From JAJTHY01 sp964458795 (lineage in GTDB: Bacteria > Pseudomonadota > Alphaproteobacteria > Rickettsiales > Midichloriaceae): 19,697 nt of DNA. A program made the position numbers and the translations under genes. The stretch spans positions 1 through 19,697 of the forward strand of contig CAYWJW010000029.1 in the NCBI GenBank assembly GCA_964458795.1, given 5' to 3'. Below the pieces are notes generated by a model. It saw only the letters and a program-made list of their open reading frames with translations, was not told the DNA's origin and did not search any database. Position 1 is the first letter of the stretch; every line of letters starts with the position of its first letter. This document shows positions 1 through 7,341 of the stretch, piece after piece.

Positions 1-88
1 TTTTCTTCTCATCTCTTCCACATAACATTTTTATGTTATCTGGTACAGCCCCAATATTTTTCGCCAGCTGACTAATATGTTTATTTGG
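1..88 (-). other. open frame running off the window edge, possible coding remnant
   Basis: On the minus strand a frame opens after a TAG at 89-91 and stays open for 29 codons to the edge. It reads protein-like (for example HISQLAKNIGAVPDNIK). It is in a different frame from the EEP gene that stops at 81-83 and has no ATG near its beginning. It could be a frameshifted tail of that gene, the start of the next gene using an internal ATG near the edge, or chance. Confidence 0.2.
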
Positions 89-1757
89 CTATAAATGTGG
101 CAGTTTCTTTCTCATCAACACTGGTAATAGTCTTTGCTATATAGGTTAAGGATAAATTAAATGAAGCTCCATATCCAATCATAGACATACTTACAGCTGT
201 GCTAGCCAATGTAGTAATCAGAACTGCCATGGGATTATTCTTGATTAAAGCAGGAATACCAACAATCTCTTGCAGTTTGTTGGCAAATAAAGGACTCTGT
301 GCGACTAAACTTGCTATAGAAAGTACTAGAAGCCCAATACCTGATATTGCCAAGGGCATAGATCTGCGCGCACATTTTTCTAATGGCGATAACCCAGATC
401 TTTTAATCAAGAATTTCTCTCCTGTTTCTGCAAGTTCAAACTTGCTAGTAAAGCCATTTTCCACGCAGGTTGCTTCTACACATGATCCTACAAAGCTATC
501 CTTCGACGGAATTATTGACGTTGTAAAGCTCTTTGCTGTGTAGATTATTGATGGTACGAAACTATCAGCTGTGAATGTTACTGTTGCATTTCCCCCATCA
601 GTACGGTAGCGAAAAACACTATCATAAGATTTTTTAACATATCCAAATTCTTTATCCTTGAAAACCAAGTCCCTAAAATCTTCAGAGTGATTTGGATTAG
701 TACATTCAGTACTGCCAAAAAAACGTGGATCATCTGTAGGGCATGGTGCGTTCCAATCTCCCATTATAATAACGGGTTTATCTTCGCTAATTGAGTTTGC
801 CATCTCTGTAGCCAACTCCCTTACATCTTGCGATTTTTTGCCGTGAGTTTTTTTATAATCCAGGTGTAGACTTGACAGATAGAACGATTTGCCAGTTATA
901 TTTTCAAGCTTAGCATACATACAATCTTCAGCAGATACACTGTAGAGTTTTGCTTGGCATACATAGTGATAACCACTTAGGTTAAAGGGGATCTCAACAG
1001 TAATCTTTTTGGGCTTATATATATTCTTTCTATACAAGATCGCGCATCCCCTGCCTTGTTCCTTAAATTTAGAATGAATGACTATTTCAATTAAATCTTG
1101 CGTTTTCAGATCTTCTTTTTTCGTTGGTTTTTTATGGTCAGTAAAGCCTTTTTCATTAGGAACAAAAAAAGATTCAGAATTAGGTATGGTCTTGCCTTCC
1201 GTGCCTGGAGATGGGATGCGTTTAACTTCAAATGAGTCAATGTCATTTGCTTTTATATAGTTTATAACTTTACTCTTTAACGCTTCTGGGCCTTCTAACG
1301 TATTAGACCTTAGTATCCCAAATCCAGCAGCTTCTATGCGTTTCTCACATTCTAATCTAAAAGCAGTCCATTCGCCTTCATTTACTGCAAAACTCATACC
1401 TGGATATGTTCTCAAAAATGTAGCTTCTTGCAAAGTTGCTGCACCCTTATTGCCAGCTTCAAGCCTTGCAAGTAAAAGCTCAAGTACACCGCCTTGGTTA
1501 AGTATTCGCGCTTTGTAACTTTCAAATGTTTCAACCACACATTGAGGGTTATCAAAGGCATTAGCCTCCGGTATATAAGCGCATGGGCCCATAACGTTCC
1601 AAGATAACATGGAATCGTCTCCCTCTTTATATGTGATAATCGCATGGTCAGAGGGGAAACCCTCATATGCGGTTCTGTGCAAACCAGTGCTGCCATCTAT
1701 ATACTTAACTTCTACACCACTTTTGCCCGTATGTATTGGCAACTTATCATTTCTCAT
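81..1757 (-). CDS. Membrane-anchored EEP-superfamily (DNase I/phosphatase-like) protein with permuted motif order
   Basis: A 558-residue protein carrying the signature motifs of the endonuclease/exonuclease/phosphatase fold: SWN at 52-54, LQE at 109-111 (metal-binding Glu), SLHLD at 296-300 (catalytic His) and GDWN at 333-336. The family members are Mg/Mn-dependent phosphodiesterases acting on nucleic acids, inositol phosphates or sphingomyelin; the substrate here cannot be told. The SDH motif that normally closes the domain is instead at 36-38, ahead of SWN. Residues 396-428 are three 11-residue repeats around a (D/K)SF core. Two hydrophobic segments (about 467-487 and 510-530) should anchor the C-terminus in a membrane. 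There is no obvious N-terminal signal peptide. The start is supported by AAAGAG five bases upstream and by a promoter with a perfect -10. It stands alone, pointing away from fabH in the same direction. A host-directed nuclease or phosphatase is possible but unproven. Confidence 0.85.
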   Translation of the reverse strand: MRNDKLPIHTGKSGVEVKYIDGSTGLHRTAYEGFPSDHAIITYKEGDDSMLSWNVMGPCAYIPEANAFDNPQCVVETFESYKARILNQGGVLELLLARLEAGNKGAATLQEATFLRTYPGMSFAVNEGEWTAFRLECEKRIEAAGFGILRSNTLEGPEALKSKVINYIKANDIDSFEVKRIPSPGTEGKTIPNSESFFVPNEKGFTDHKKPTKKEDLKTQDLIEIVIHSKFKEQGRGCAILYRKNIYKPKKITVEIPFNLSGYHYVCQAKLYSVSAEDCMYAKLENITGKSFYLSSLHLDYKKTHGKKSQDVRELATEMANSISEDKPVIIMGDWNAPCPTDDPRFFGSTECTNPNHSEDFRDLVFKDKEFGYVKKSYDSVFRYRTDGGNATVTFTADSFVPSIIYTAKSFTTSIIPSKDSFVGSCVEATCVENGFTSKFELAETGEKFLIKRSGLSPLEKCARRSMPLAISGIGLLVLSIASLVAQSPLFANKLQEIVGIPALIKNNPMAVLITTLASTAVSMSMIGYGASFNLSLTYIAKTITSVDEKETATFIAK

Positions 1758-1787
1758 AAAAACTCTTTATTTATCAATCTTATTGGC

Positions 1788-1816
1788 ATTATACCAAATA
1801 ATGAGGTGGAATTGAA
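1788..1816 (-). promoter_or_regulatory. Promoter of the EEP gene
   Basis: Read on the minus strand, -35 TTCAAT (1811-1816, three of six consensus positions), a 17-bp spacer, then a perfect -10 TATAAT (1788-1793). Transcription would start about 23 bases before the ATG at 1757. The -10 lies in TTGGTATAAT, a decamer that also occurs at other sites in the window, including the end of the 160-bp palindromic element. Confidence 0.5.
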
Positions 1817-1855
1817 GTACATGTGCAAAATATTTTCATTTGCCTAGAAGCCAGC

Positions 1856-2815
1856 TTATACTCTAAGCAATAATGAACCCCAAGCAAGACCTGCACCTAA
1901 GGCAGATAGCATTATAAGATCGCCGGAATTAATTTTGCCGGAACGGACACTTTCAGAATATGTGAGAGCTATGGAAGCTGCTGAAGTGTTGGCATGCCGT
2001 TCCACGGTTGAAATAAGTCGCTCTTTTGGAAGATGTAGCCTATCTGCCACAGCATCTAAAATCCTCTGATTTGCCTGATGTGGCAAAACCCAAGTAAGAT
2101 CGCCTGTACTTAACCCTAAAGATTTAAGCAAATCAGCGCTTGATGAGGCCATTTTCTCTACTGCATTTCTGAATACTTCTCTACCATTCATTAGAATCTT
2201 AGCATCCATAGATCCAGATGATACTCCACCATCCACCTTAAGAATATCTCTAGACGCTCCATCACCAAATAGATTGCACCCTAAAATCCCAGCGTCTTCT
2301 TCTGTCGCTTCTAAAATCATCACACCTGCACCATCACCAAAAAGAATGCATGTAGACCTATCTCTCCAGTCAAGCACGCGTGACATTGTCTCCGCCCCAA
2401 TAACTGCTATTCGCTTTGCCATGCCAGATTTTATCATGCTGTCAGCAATTGCAAGCGCATAAACAAATCCCGCACATACCGCAGAAATATCAAAGCAAAA
2501 ACACCTAGCACTAAGTGCCAATTTGCCATGCACTATTGCAGCTGTTGATGGAAATATTTGATCAGGGGTGGTGGTCGCTATAATAATTCCATCTAAGCTA
2601 TCAGGGCTCAGATCATACTGTTGAAAGGCATTTTGCACAGCTTCAACAGCTAGATCAGAAGTCAGCTCATCTTCAGCTGCTATATGACGAAACTTTATCC
2701 CAGTACGCTCAATGATCCATTCATCACTTGTTTCCACCGTTTCCATCAATTCCGCATTACTAACCACTCTAGATGGTAAATACGCACCATCAGCAATAAT
2801 CTTTGATCTTATCAT
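1856..2815 (-). CDS. fabH: Beta-ketoacyl-ACP synthase III (KAS III)
   Basis: FabH starts fatty acid synthesis in the cytoplasm by condensing acetyl-CoA with malonyl-ACP to give acetoacetyl-ACP. The 319-residue protein has the usual length, with the thiolase-fold catalytic triad visible: Cys114 in SAVCAGF, His246 in LPHQANQR and Asn276 in RHANTSAAS. The conserved DEWIIERTGI stretch near residue 31 and the C-terminal GAGLAWGSLL are typical. The ATG at 2815 is preceded by GGAG at a five-base distance. It lies 49 bases downstream of plsX on the same strand, the arrangement known from many alphaproteobacteria (rpmF-plsX-fabH), and is probably cotranscribed with it. Confidence 0.97.
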   Translation of the reverse strand: MIRSKIIADGAYLPSRVVSNAELMETVETSDEWIIERTGIKFRHIAAEDELTSDLAVEAVQNAFQQYDLSPDSLDGIIIATTTPDQIFPSTAAIVHGKLALSARCFCFDISAVCAGFVYALAIADSMIKSGMAKRIAVIGAETMSRVLDWRDRSTCILFGDGAGVMILEATEEDAGILGCNLFGDGASRDILKVDGGVSSGSMDAKILMNGREVFRNAVEKMASSSADLLKSLGLSTGDLTWVLPHQANQRILDAVADRLHLPKERLISTVERHANTSAASIALTYSESVRSGKINSGDLIMLSALGAGLAWGSLLLRV

Positions 2816-2864
2816 ATATACTCCATAACTTGAAGAATTGGCTCTATAGCTTTGAGGCTAGATA

Positions 2865-3926
2865 TTATTCAAGTCCTAACTTGTGTTTAATTTTTGATAC
2901 AATCGATGGACTAGCCTTAATATGGTTATCTTCCAGCATCTCATTTATATCTTTGTTTATCCCTTCCCTAACAAGTTTTGCTGCAACTTGGATAGAATTA
3001 GCAAAAGCTATAGCATCTGACGATCCGTGACTTTTTACCACTACGCCATCAATACCTACAAACATAGCACCATTATAGTGTCTGGGGTCAATCATAGCGA
3101 AGGATTTTTTTAACCCTCTGGCTGCAAGAATAGCCCCTATCTTTGCCATCATACTGCTTTTGAAACCACGCTTCATGTAATGCATACAAGTTCTTGCAAC
3201 CCCTTCAGCAACCTTAAGCGCGACGTTTCCAGTGAAACCATCTGTAACTACAACATCAACCACGCCGTCCGAAAGGTCATGCCCTTCAATAAAACCATGG
3301 TAATTTAAGTGACTCTCTTCAAGTAACTTGGCGAGCTTCTTATCAAGCTCTCTACCTTTATAACTTTCAACACCAACATTAAGTATGCCTATTGTTGGGT
3401 TATTTTTCTTAAGTACAACCTTGGCAAAACAAGCCCCCATAACTGCAAACTGCAACAAATTTTGTGGGTCGCATTCTGCATTTGCTCCTAAATCCAACAT
3501 GACTGTTCCATGGGTGCGATTTGGAAATATTGATACTATCGCTGGACGTTTGATGCCTGAAAGCGTACCTAAAACCATCTTAGCCATAACCATAAGCGCA
3601 CCAGTGTTACCACTGGAAATGCACGCCTGAGCTTCCCCAGATTCCACCGCATCGATGGCTTTACGCATGCTGGATTGCACACCAGTTTTCATTGCTTTAA
3701 CAGGGGCCTCATCATCTGAGATCTCGGTTGCACAATCTATAATCTTACTGCAATTCTTAAGGTATTTGGTTTTGTCCCAATATCTTTTGATTTCAGTTTC
3801 GCGACCAAACAAAAGAAATGTGAGATCATCCTGTTGCCGACAAATTAACTCCAAGCCATCAATAACAGATAGGGGAGCGTTCACTCCACCCATAACGTCC
3901 ACACTGATAACTATGTTTTTGCTCAT
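2865..3926 (-). CDS. plsX: Phosphate acyltransferase PlsX
   Basis: PlsX converts acyl-ACP and phosphate to acyl-phosphate, the donor for PlsY in phosphatidic acid synthesis; it is a peripheral membrane enzyme. The 353-residue length fits the family. Visible family motifs are DVMGGVNAP (10-18; most members have DAMGGD, so Asp is replaced by Val here), SSGNTGA (104-110), LDLGAN (144-149) and DGFTGNVALK (229-238). It follows rpmF by 15 bases and precedes fabH, so ribosomal protein L32, phospholipid and fatty acid synthesis are probably expressed together. Confidence 0.97.
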   Translation of the reverse strand: MSKNIVISVDVMGGVNAPLSVIDGLELICRQQDDLTFLLFGRETEIKRYWDKTKYLKNCSKIIDCATEISDDEAPVKAMKTGVQSSMRKAIDAVESGEAQACISSGNTGALMVMAKMVLGTLSGIKRPAIVSIFPNRTHGTVMLDLGANAECDPQNLLQFAVMGACFAKVVLKKNNPTIGILNVGVESYKGRELDKKLAKLLEESHLNYHGFIEGHDLSDGVVDVVVTDGFTGNVALKVAEGVARTCMHYMKRGFKSSMMAKIGAILAARGLKKSFAMIDPRHYNGAMFVGIDGVVVKSHGSSDAIAFANSIQVAAKLVREGINKDINEMLEDNHIKASPSIVSKIKHKLGLE

Positions 3927-3941
3927 TAGAGAATAACGTTT

Positions 3942-4193
3942 TTACGCGTTATTAGAATCATTGTTCTCTGAATTGCCTTCTTCACCAGCAGCTTCAGCCT
4001 TCATAGCTCTCTTTTGGGCTCTAGTTGTATAAACTTGACGCCCATCATAAAAACCATCAGCAAGCGAAATATTGTGTCCAAGCTTTGGCTCGCCTGTGTT
4101 TTTATCAAAACTAATGTTAAGTGCCTTCAGTTTATCATGAGATCTTCTCATATTACGACGTGAAGGGGTAGTTTTCCTTTTAGGTACTGCCAT
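3942..4193 (-). CDS. rpmF: 50S ribosomal protein L32 (bL32)
   Basis: The first 56 or so residues match bL32: MAVPKRKTTPSRRNMRRSHD, then the conserved LGHNISLADGFYDGRQVY stretch. There are no zinc-binding cysteines (a C-minus form). The 83-residue length exceeds the roughly 60 of most L32 proteins because of an acidic, Asn-rich C-terminal tail (EAAGEEGNSENNDSNN). It is first in the rpmF-plsX-fabH block. A weak AAGG lies upstream of the ATG; I found no convincing promoter in the 114 bases before it, which contain a relic of a repeat element. Confidence 0.97.
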   Translation of the reverse strand: MAVPKRKTTPSRRNMRRSHDKLKALNISFDKNTGEPKLGHNISLADGFYDGRQVYTTRAQKRAMKAEAAGEEGNSENNDSNNA

Positions 4194-4273
4194 TTTAAAA
4201 CCTTAAAACTTCTTTATAGACCTCAAACTTATACAACGAAACTGCTATAAAAGCTAGCGCTTATTTCAATAAG

Positions 4274-4300
4274 TGCACAGTTATTTACTGAAATTGGCAT
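4274..4300. repeat. Relic of one end of the 160-bp palindromic element
   Basis: These 27 bases match the right end of the element at 16554-16580 at about 23 positions, including an unbroken core GTTATTTACTG and AATTGG near the end. The rest of the element is not recognisable here. It sits between the orphan gene at 4308-4898 and rpmF, upstream of the rpmF start. Confidence 0.55.
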
Positions 4301-4307
4301 TACTTTG

Positions 4308-4898
4308 CTAATAAACTAGTTCGAAAATTGCTGCGCTGGCATCTTTGACTAGAAAATGCTCTGACGCCCAATCCTTATAAAATTCACTAGAGTACATCGC
4401 ACCAATGATAGGGTTGGGTATATCGCTATAATGATGCTGTATTTCAACCATCCAATCTCGATCACTATAATTGATGTCCATCATTATTTTTGGGTGAGCT
4501 GACACAAAAAGATCTATAATTTCCTTAGGTGTACCTGATATCGGGAATTTATGGCTGGAGTCAAATTTAACTCCATATTTCTCAAAAAGCTCTACTATCT
4601 CTTTTGATGTAATCAAGCCTTCTATCTTCTTAAATAAACTTCCCTTAAAATGCTCAATAGCTATTCCAACAGCTTTTTCAAGTACAGCTTTTTCAACTAG
4701 ATTATTAGGAATTGCATTATCGTTTAGAAATTTTATCATCTCCTCTTTAGTAAACAATGTGCGGATAGCCGCATCAAACTCTCGTTTATTAATTTTATCG
4801 CATAGCGCTTTCTGTTCAGTCAGGCTTTCTTTTGTATTCTTTTCAATTGTAGGCTTGAGCTCTTCTAAAGCTTTCTTAAGAGCCGGAATATCTACCAT
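4308..4898 (-). CDS. Hypothetical soluble protein (196 aa)
   Basis: I do not recognise this protein. It is 196 residues, has no signal peptide or membrane segment, and is rich in Lys, Glu and Ile. The N-terminal half looks helical and charged (ALKKALEELKPTIEKNTKES). The C-terminal half contains an aromatic and acidic stretch, DINYSDRDWMVEIQHHYSD, that may form a compact domain. The bases before the ATG lack a strong ribosome binding site. It points away from rpsB and towards rpmF, with 114 bases between its stop and the rpmF start. Codon use and protein-like composition support a real gene; its role is unknown. Confidence 0.7.
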   Translation of the reverse strand: MVDIPALKKALEELKPTIEKNTKESLTEQKALCDKINKREFDAAIRTLFTKEEMIKFLNDNAIPNNLVEKAVLEKAVGIAIEHFKGSLFKKIEGLITSKEIVELFEKYGVKFDSSHKFPISGTPKEIIDLFVSAHPKIMMDINYSDRDWMVEIQHHYSDIPNPIIGAMYSSEFYKDWASEHFLVKDASAAIFELVY

Positions 4899-5178
4899 TT
4901 TCGCACATCAAATATTTATACTACTGACCACAGTAATATTATTGTAACGACGGTCAATAAAAAATCTTATGGCGATCAGGTCGAAATGTCATTATCGATT
5001 TCTGGACCGTAGCACTAGGTAATAGTACAGGTATTGAAAAAATTTCAAGGCTCCTATTGCTTAAAGCAGTAATTTGTAATAGTATTCTTGGCAATTCGCA
5101 TGCGAGATGTTTTTTGGTGCCTTAATATTCATGGCTCTTTCTCGCAGAGGTTTAACCAAAAATAATAAGGAATTTATC
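4899..5178. other. Intergenic region upstream of rpsB
   Basis: 280 bases between the divergent orphan gene and rpsB. It holds a weak possible rpsB promoter (5057-5085). On the minus strand a frame without an ATG is open for about 55 codons (4954-5119) and ends in the readable stretch SIMTFRPDRHKIFY. No tRNA or strong hairpin is visible. Confidence 0.4.
5057..5085 (+). promoter_or_regulatory. Possible rpsB promoter
   Basis: TTGCTT (5057-5062) and TAGTAT (5080-5085) are separated by exactly 17 bases. Matches to consensus are only three and four of six, so this is a weak call based mainly on spacing and position, giving a leader of about 85 bases before the rpsB ATG. Confidence 0.25.
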
Positions 5179-6201
5179 ATGCCTGACTTTAATTTTACTA
5201 TGCGCGATTTGCTTGAAGCAGGCGTGCACTACGGCCACCGCAAAAACTTCTGGAACCCTAAAATGTCGAAGTACATTTATGGAGTAAGGAATGGTATACA
5301 TATCATAGATCTAGGCCAAACAGTTCCACTTCTTAAGGAATCACTCAATTTGCTTAAAGATGTAGCTTCTAATAATGGTCGCATACTCTTTGTGGCCACA
5401 AAAAAGCAAGCATCTGAAGTAATCGAAGCTGAAGCAACCCGTTGTGGACAATACTTTGTAAAGCACAGGTGGTTGGGTGGAATGCTTACCAATTGGACAA
5501 CCGTATCCGCTTCTATAAAGACCATGCAGAAATACGAAGAATTATTGGAAAATACAGAAACTTCCCTAACTAAGAAGGAAAGGCTGGATATTGATCGTAA
5601 GCGCATTAAGCTAAACAATGTGCTTGGTGGAATAAGAAATATGGGTGGTAAGCCGGATCTGCTGTTTGTTATAGATACAAATCTTGAAAGCTTAGCGATA
5701 ACTGAGGCCAAAAAACTTGGTATCCCGGTAGTAGCTATCGTTGATACTAACTCTAATCCAGATGGTATAGATCATATTATCCCTGGTAATGATGATGCGA
5801 GAAAAGCCATCGAGCTTTACACCAGGCTTGCATCTGATGCAATACTTGCTGGCATGCAAGAAAGCTTGAGTGGCGCTGGAGTTGATATCGGTGCCATTGA
5901 TATCATAGCGCTAGAAGAATCCGTATCTATTGCTGATATAGAAGCTAAAGGCGATGACGCTAAAGAAGTTTCCACTAAGAAGAAAATTTCAGGTGGAAAA
6001 AAGCCTGCAACTGTGGTAGTGAAGAAACCTGAGTTAAAAGCTACAGCAGAAGAAAAGGGTGAAGCAGAAGCCAAACCTAAAGTAAAAGCAAAAACAGAAG
6101 CAAAGCCAAAAACAGAAGTGAAAGCTAAGGCAAAGCCGGAAGCGAAAGCTAAGGCAAAAGCAGCGGCAAAACCGAAAGCTAAGAAAGAGGCTATAGCCTA
6201 G
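5179..6201 (+). CDS. rpsB: 30S ribosomal protein S2 (uS2) with Lys/Ala-rich C-terminal extension
   Basis: Conserved uS2 blocks are clear: MRDLLEAGVHYGHRKNFWNP, YIYGVRNGIHIIDLGQT, HRWLGGMLTNW, and DTNSNPDGIDHIIPGNDDA. I start it at 5179, not at the in-frame ATG at 5107, because AAGGA lies seven bases before 5179 and uS2 proteins begin close to this point; the product is 340 residues. From about residue 257 the protein continues into an 84-residue tail of Lys, Ala, Pro and Glu (KPKVKAK..., KAKAKPEAKAKAKAAAK). uS2 is about 240 residues in E. coli, so the tail is an added domain, presumably disordered and basic. It heads the rpsB-tsf pair, 161 bases before tsf. Confidence 0.96.
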   Translation: MPDFNFTMRDLLEAGVHYGHRKNFWNPKMSKYIYGVRNGIHIIDLGQTVPLLKESLNLLKDVASNNGRILFVATKKQASEVIEAEATRCGQYFVKHRWLGGMLTNWTTVSASIKTMQKYEELLENTETSLTKKERLDIDRKRIKLNNVLGGIRNMGGKPDLLFVIDTNLESLAITEAKKLGIPVVAIVDTNSNPDGIDHIIPGNDDARKAIELYTRLASDAILAGMQESLSGAGVDIGAIDIIALEESVSIADIEAKGDDAKEVSTKKKISGGKKPATVVVKKPELKATAEEKGEAEAKPKVKAKTEAKPKTEVKAKAKPEAKAKAKAAAKPKAKKEAIA

Positions 6202-6362
6202 TGCTCTCTCGCACCACATACCGGTTAATAACAGAGAATCGGGAAATGGTTATTAAAACTGTGAATTAGCTAATATAGTTATCCTGAGCAGTTGATTTTT
6301 GGGATCTCTTAGTTACTTTTTCAAGTTTAAAGGGTTAAATAGATTAAATTTTGAGGTAAAAC

Positions 6363-7289
6363 ATGATTAGTGCAGCAGCAGTGAATGAACTAAGACAGAA
6401 GACGGGTGCCGGTATGATGGATTGCAAAAAAGCTTTGCAGGAAACCGATGGCAATTTTGAAGCCGCTGTTGAATGGCTTCGGAAAAAAGGCCTAGCAGCG
6501 GCCGCTAAAAAAGCTGATCGCATAGCGGCAGAGGGATTAGTTGCTATAGACGTTTCCACATCTGGTAAAGTAGGCGCTATAATTGAGCTTAATTCTGAGA
6601 CAGATTTTGTAGCTAAAAACGATAAATTCCAAGCGCTATGCAAAAGCATAGTAAAAGATTATTTAGAGTTCAGTGGTGACTTAGATGCATTCAAAGGTAG
6701 CAAAAGTAGCGCTAGCAGCAGAACAATTTCTGATGAAATCTCCGAAGCTGTTGCTGTAATAGGTGAAAATATGAACCTGCGCCGCGTGCATAAGGTTTCT
6801 GTCGAAAACGGTGTGGTAGTAAGTTATATACATAATGCTGCGGCTCCAGGGCTAGGTAAAATTGGTGTGCTCGTAGGCTTTGAAACAGACATAGCTCCAA
6901 GTAAAGTACAAGCATTGGGCAAGCAAATTGCCATGCATATTGCAGCTACTAAACCTGAGTCTCTCAATGTTTCTGAACTAGACAAAACTTTGGTTGAAAA
7001 GGAAAAAGCATTTATACGTGATCAAGCATCAGCCTCTGGAAAACCCGACACAGTTGTTGAAAAAATGGTTGAAGGCAGACTAACGAAATTCTATGAACAA
7101 GTTGTATTGCTTGAACAATTGTTCGTAATAGATGGAAAAACTAGAATTAGTCAGGCTTTGGCTGACTTTGCCAAAGAAAACGGCGGAAAAATCGAAATTA
7201 AAGAGTTTGCTAGATTTTCTCTAGGCGAAGGAATTGAAAAACAAGAAACGGATTTAGCCAAAGAAGTGGCGGCACTAGCTGGCAATTAA
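6363..7289 (+). CDS. tsf: Translation elongation factor Ts
   Basis: EF-Ts releases GDP from EF-Tu. The N-terminal UBA-like domain (1-55; VNELRQKTGAGMMDCKKAL) and the TDFVAKN motif (80-86), which contacts the EF-Tu magnesium site, are intact. The 308-residue length suits the bacterial family. GAGGT five bases before the ATG is a good ribosome binding site. It follows rpsB, as in most bacteria, and is closed by a strong intrinsic terminator directly after its stop codon. Confidence 0.97.
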   Translation: MISAAAVNELRQKTGAGMMDCKKALQETDGNFEAAVEWLRKKGLAAAAKKADRIAAEGLVAIDVSTSGKVGAIIELNSETDFVAKNDKFQALCKSIVKDYLEFSGDLDAFKGSKSSASSRTISDEISEAVAVIGENMNLRRVHKVSVENGVVVSYIHNAAAPGLGKIGVLVGFETDIAPSKVQALGKQIAMHIAATKPESLNVSELDKTLVEKEKAFIRDQASASGKPDTVVEKMVEGRLTKFYEQVVLLEQLFVIDGKTRISQALADFAKENGGKIEIKEFARFSLGEGIEKQETDLAKEVAALAGN

Positions 7290-7294
7290 CAAAG

Positions 7295-7324
7295 AGGGGC
7301 ACTTAAAACTGCCCCTTATTTTTT
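7295..7324 (+). terminator. Intrinsic terminator after tsf
   Basis: AGGGGCA (7295-7301) pairs perfectly with TGCCCCT (7310-7316) around an eight-base loop, followed by TTATTTTTT. It begins six bases after the tsf stop and ends 17 bases before the pyrH ATG, so pyrH and frr depend on read-through or on an internal promoter. Confidence 0.85.
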
Positions 7325-7341
7325 GACTATTATTTGGTAAT

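Noticed and set aside
199..543. Plus-strand open frame of 114 codons opposite the EEP gene
   Set aside because: Antisense shadow of a motif-bearing gene; composition is that of reversed coding DNA.
4967..5023. 17-codon plus-strand frame (start 4967) as a leader peptide of rpsB
   Set aside because: No ribosome binding site, no regulatory codon run and no attenuator hairpin after it.
5107..5178. Upstream in-frame ATG that would extend rpsB by 24 residues
   Set aside because: The extension is not S2-like, and AAGGA lies at a good distance before the ATG at 5179, where S2 proteins normally begin.
6225..6262. Inverted repeat TTAATAAC/GTTATTAA after rpsB as a terminator
   Set aside because: The stem is AT-only with a long loop and no following T-run; it may be a weak RNA hairpin but does not qualify as a terminator.
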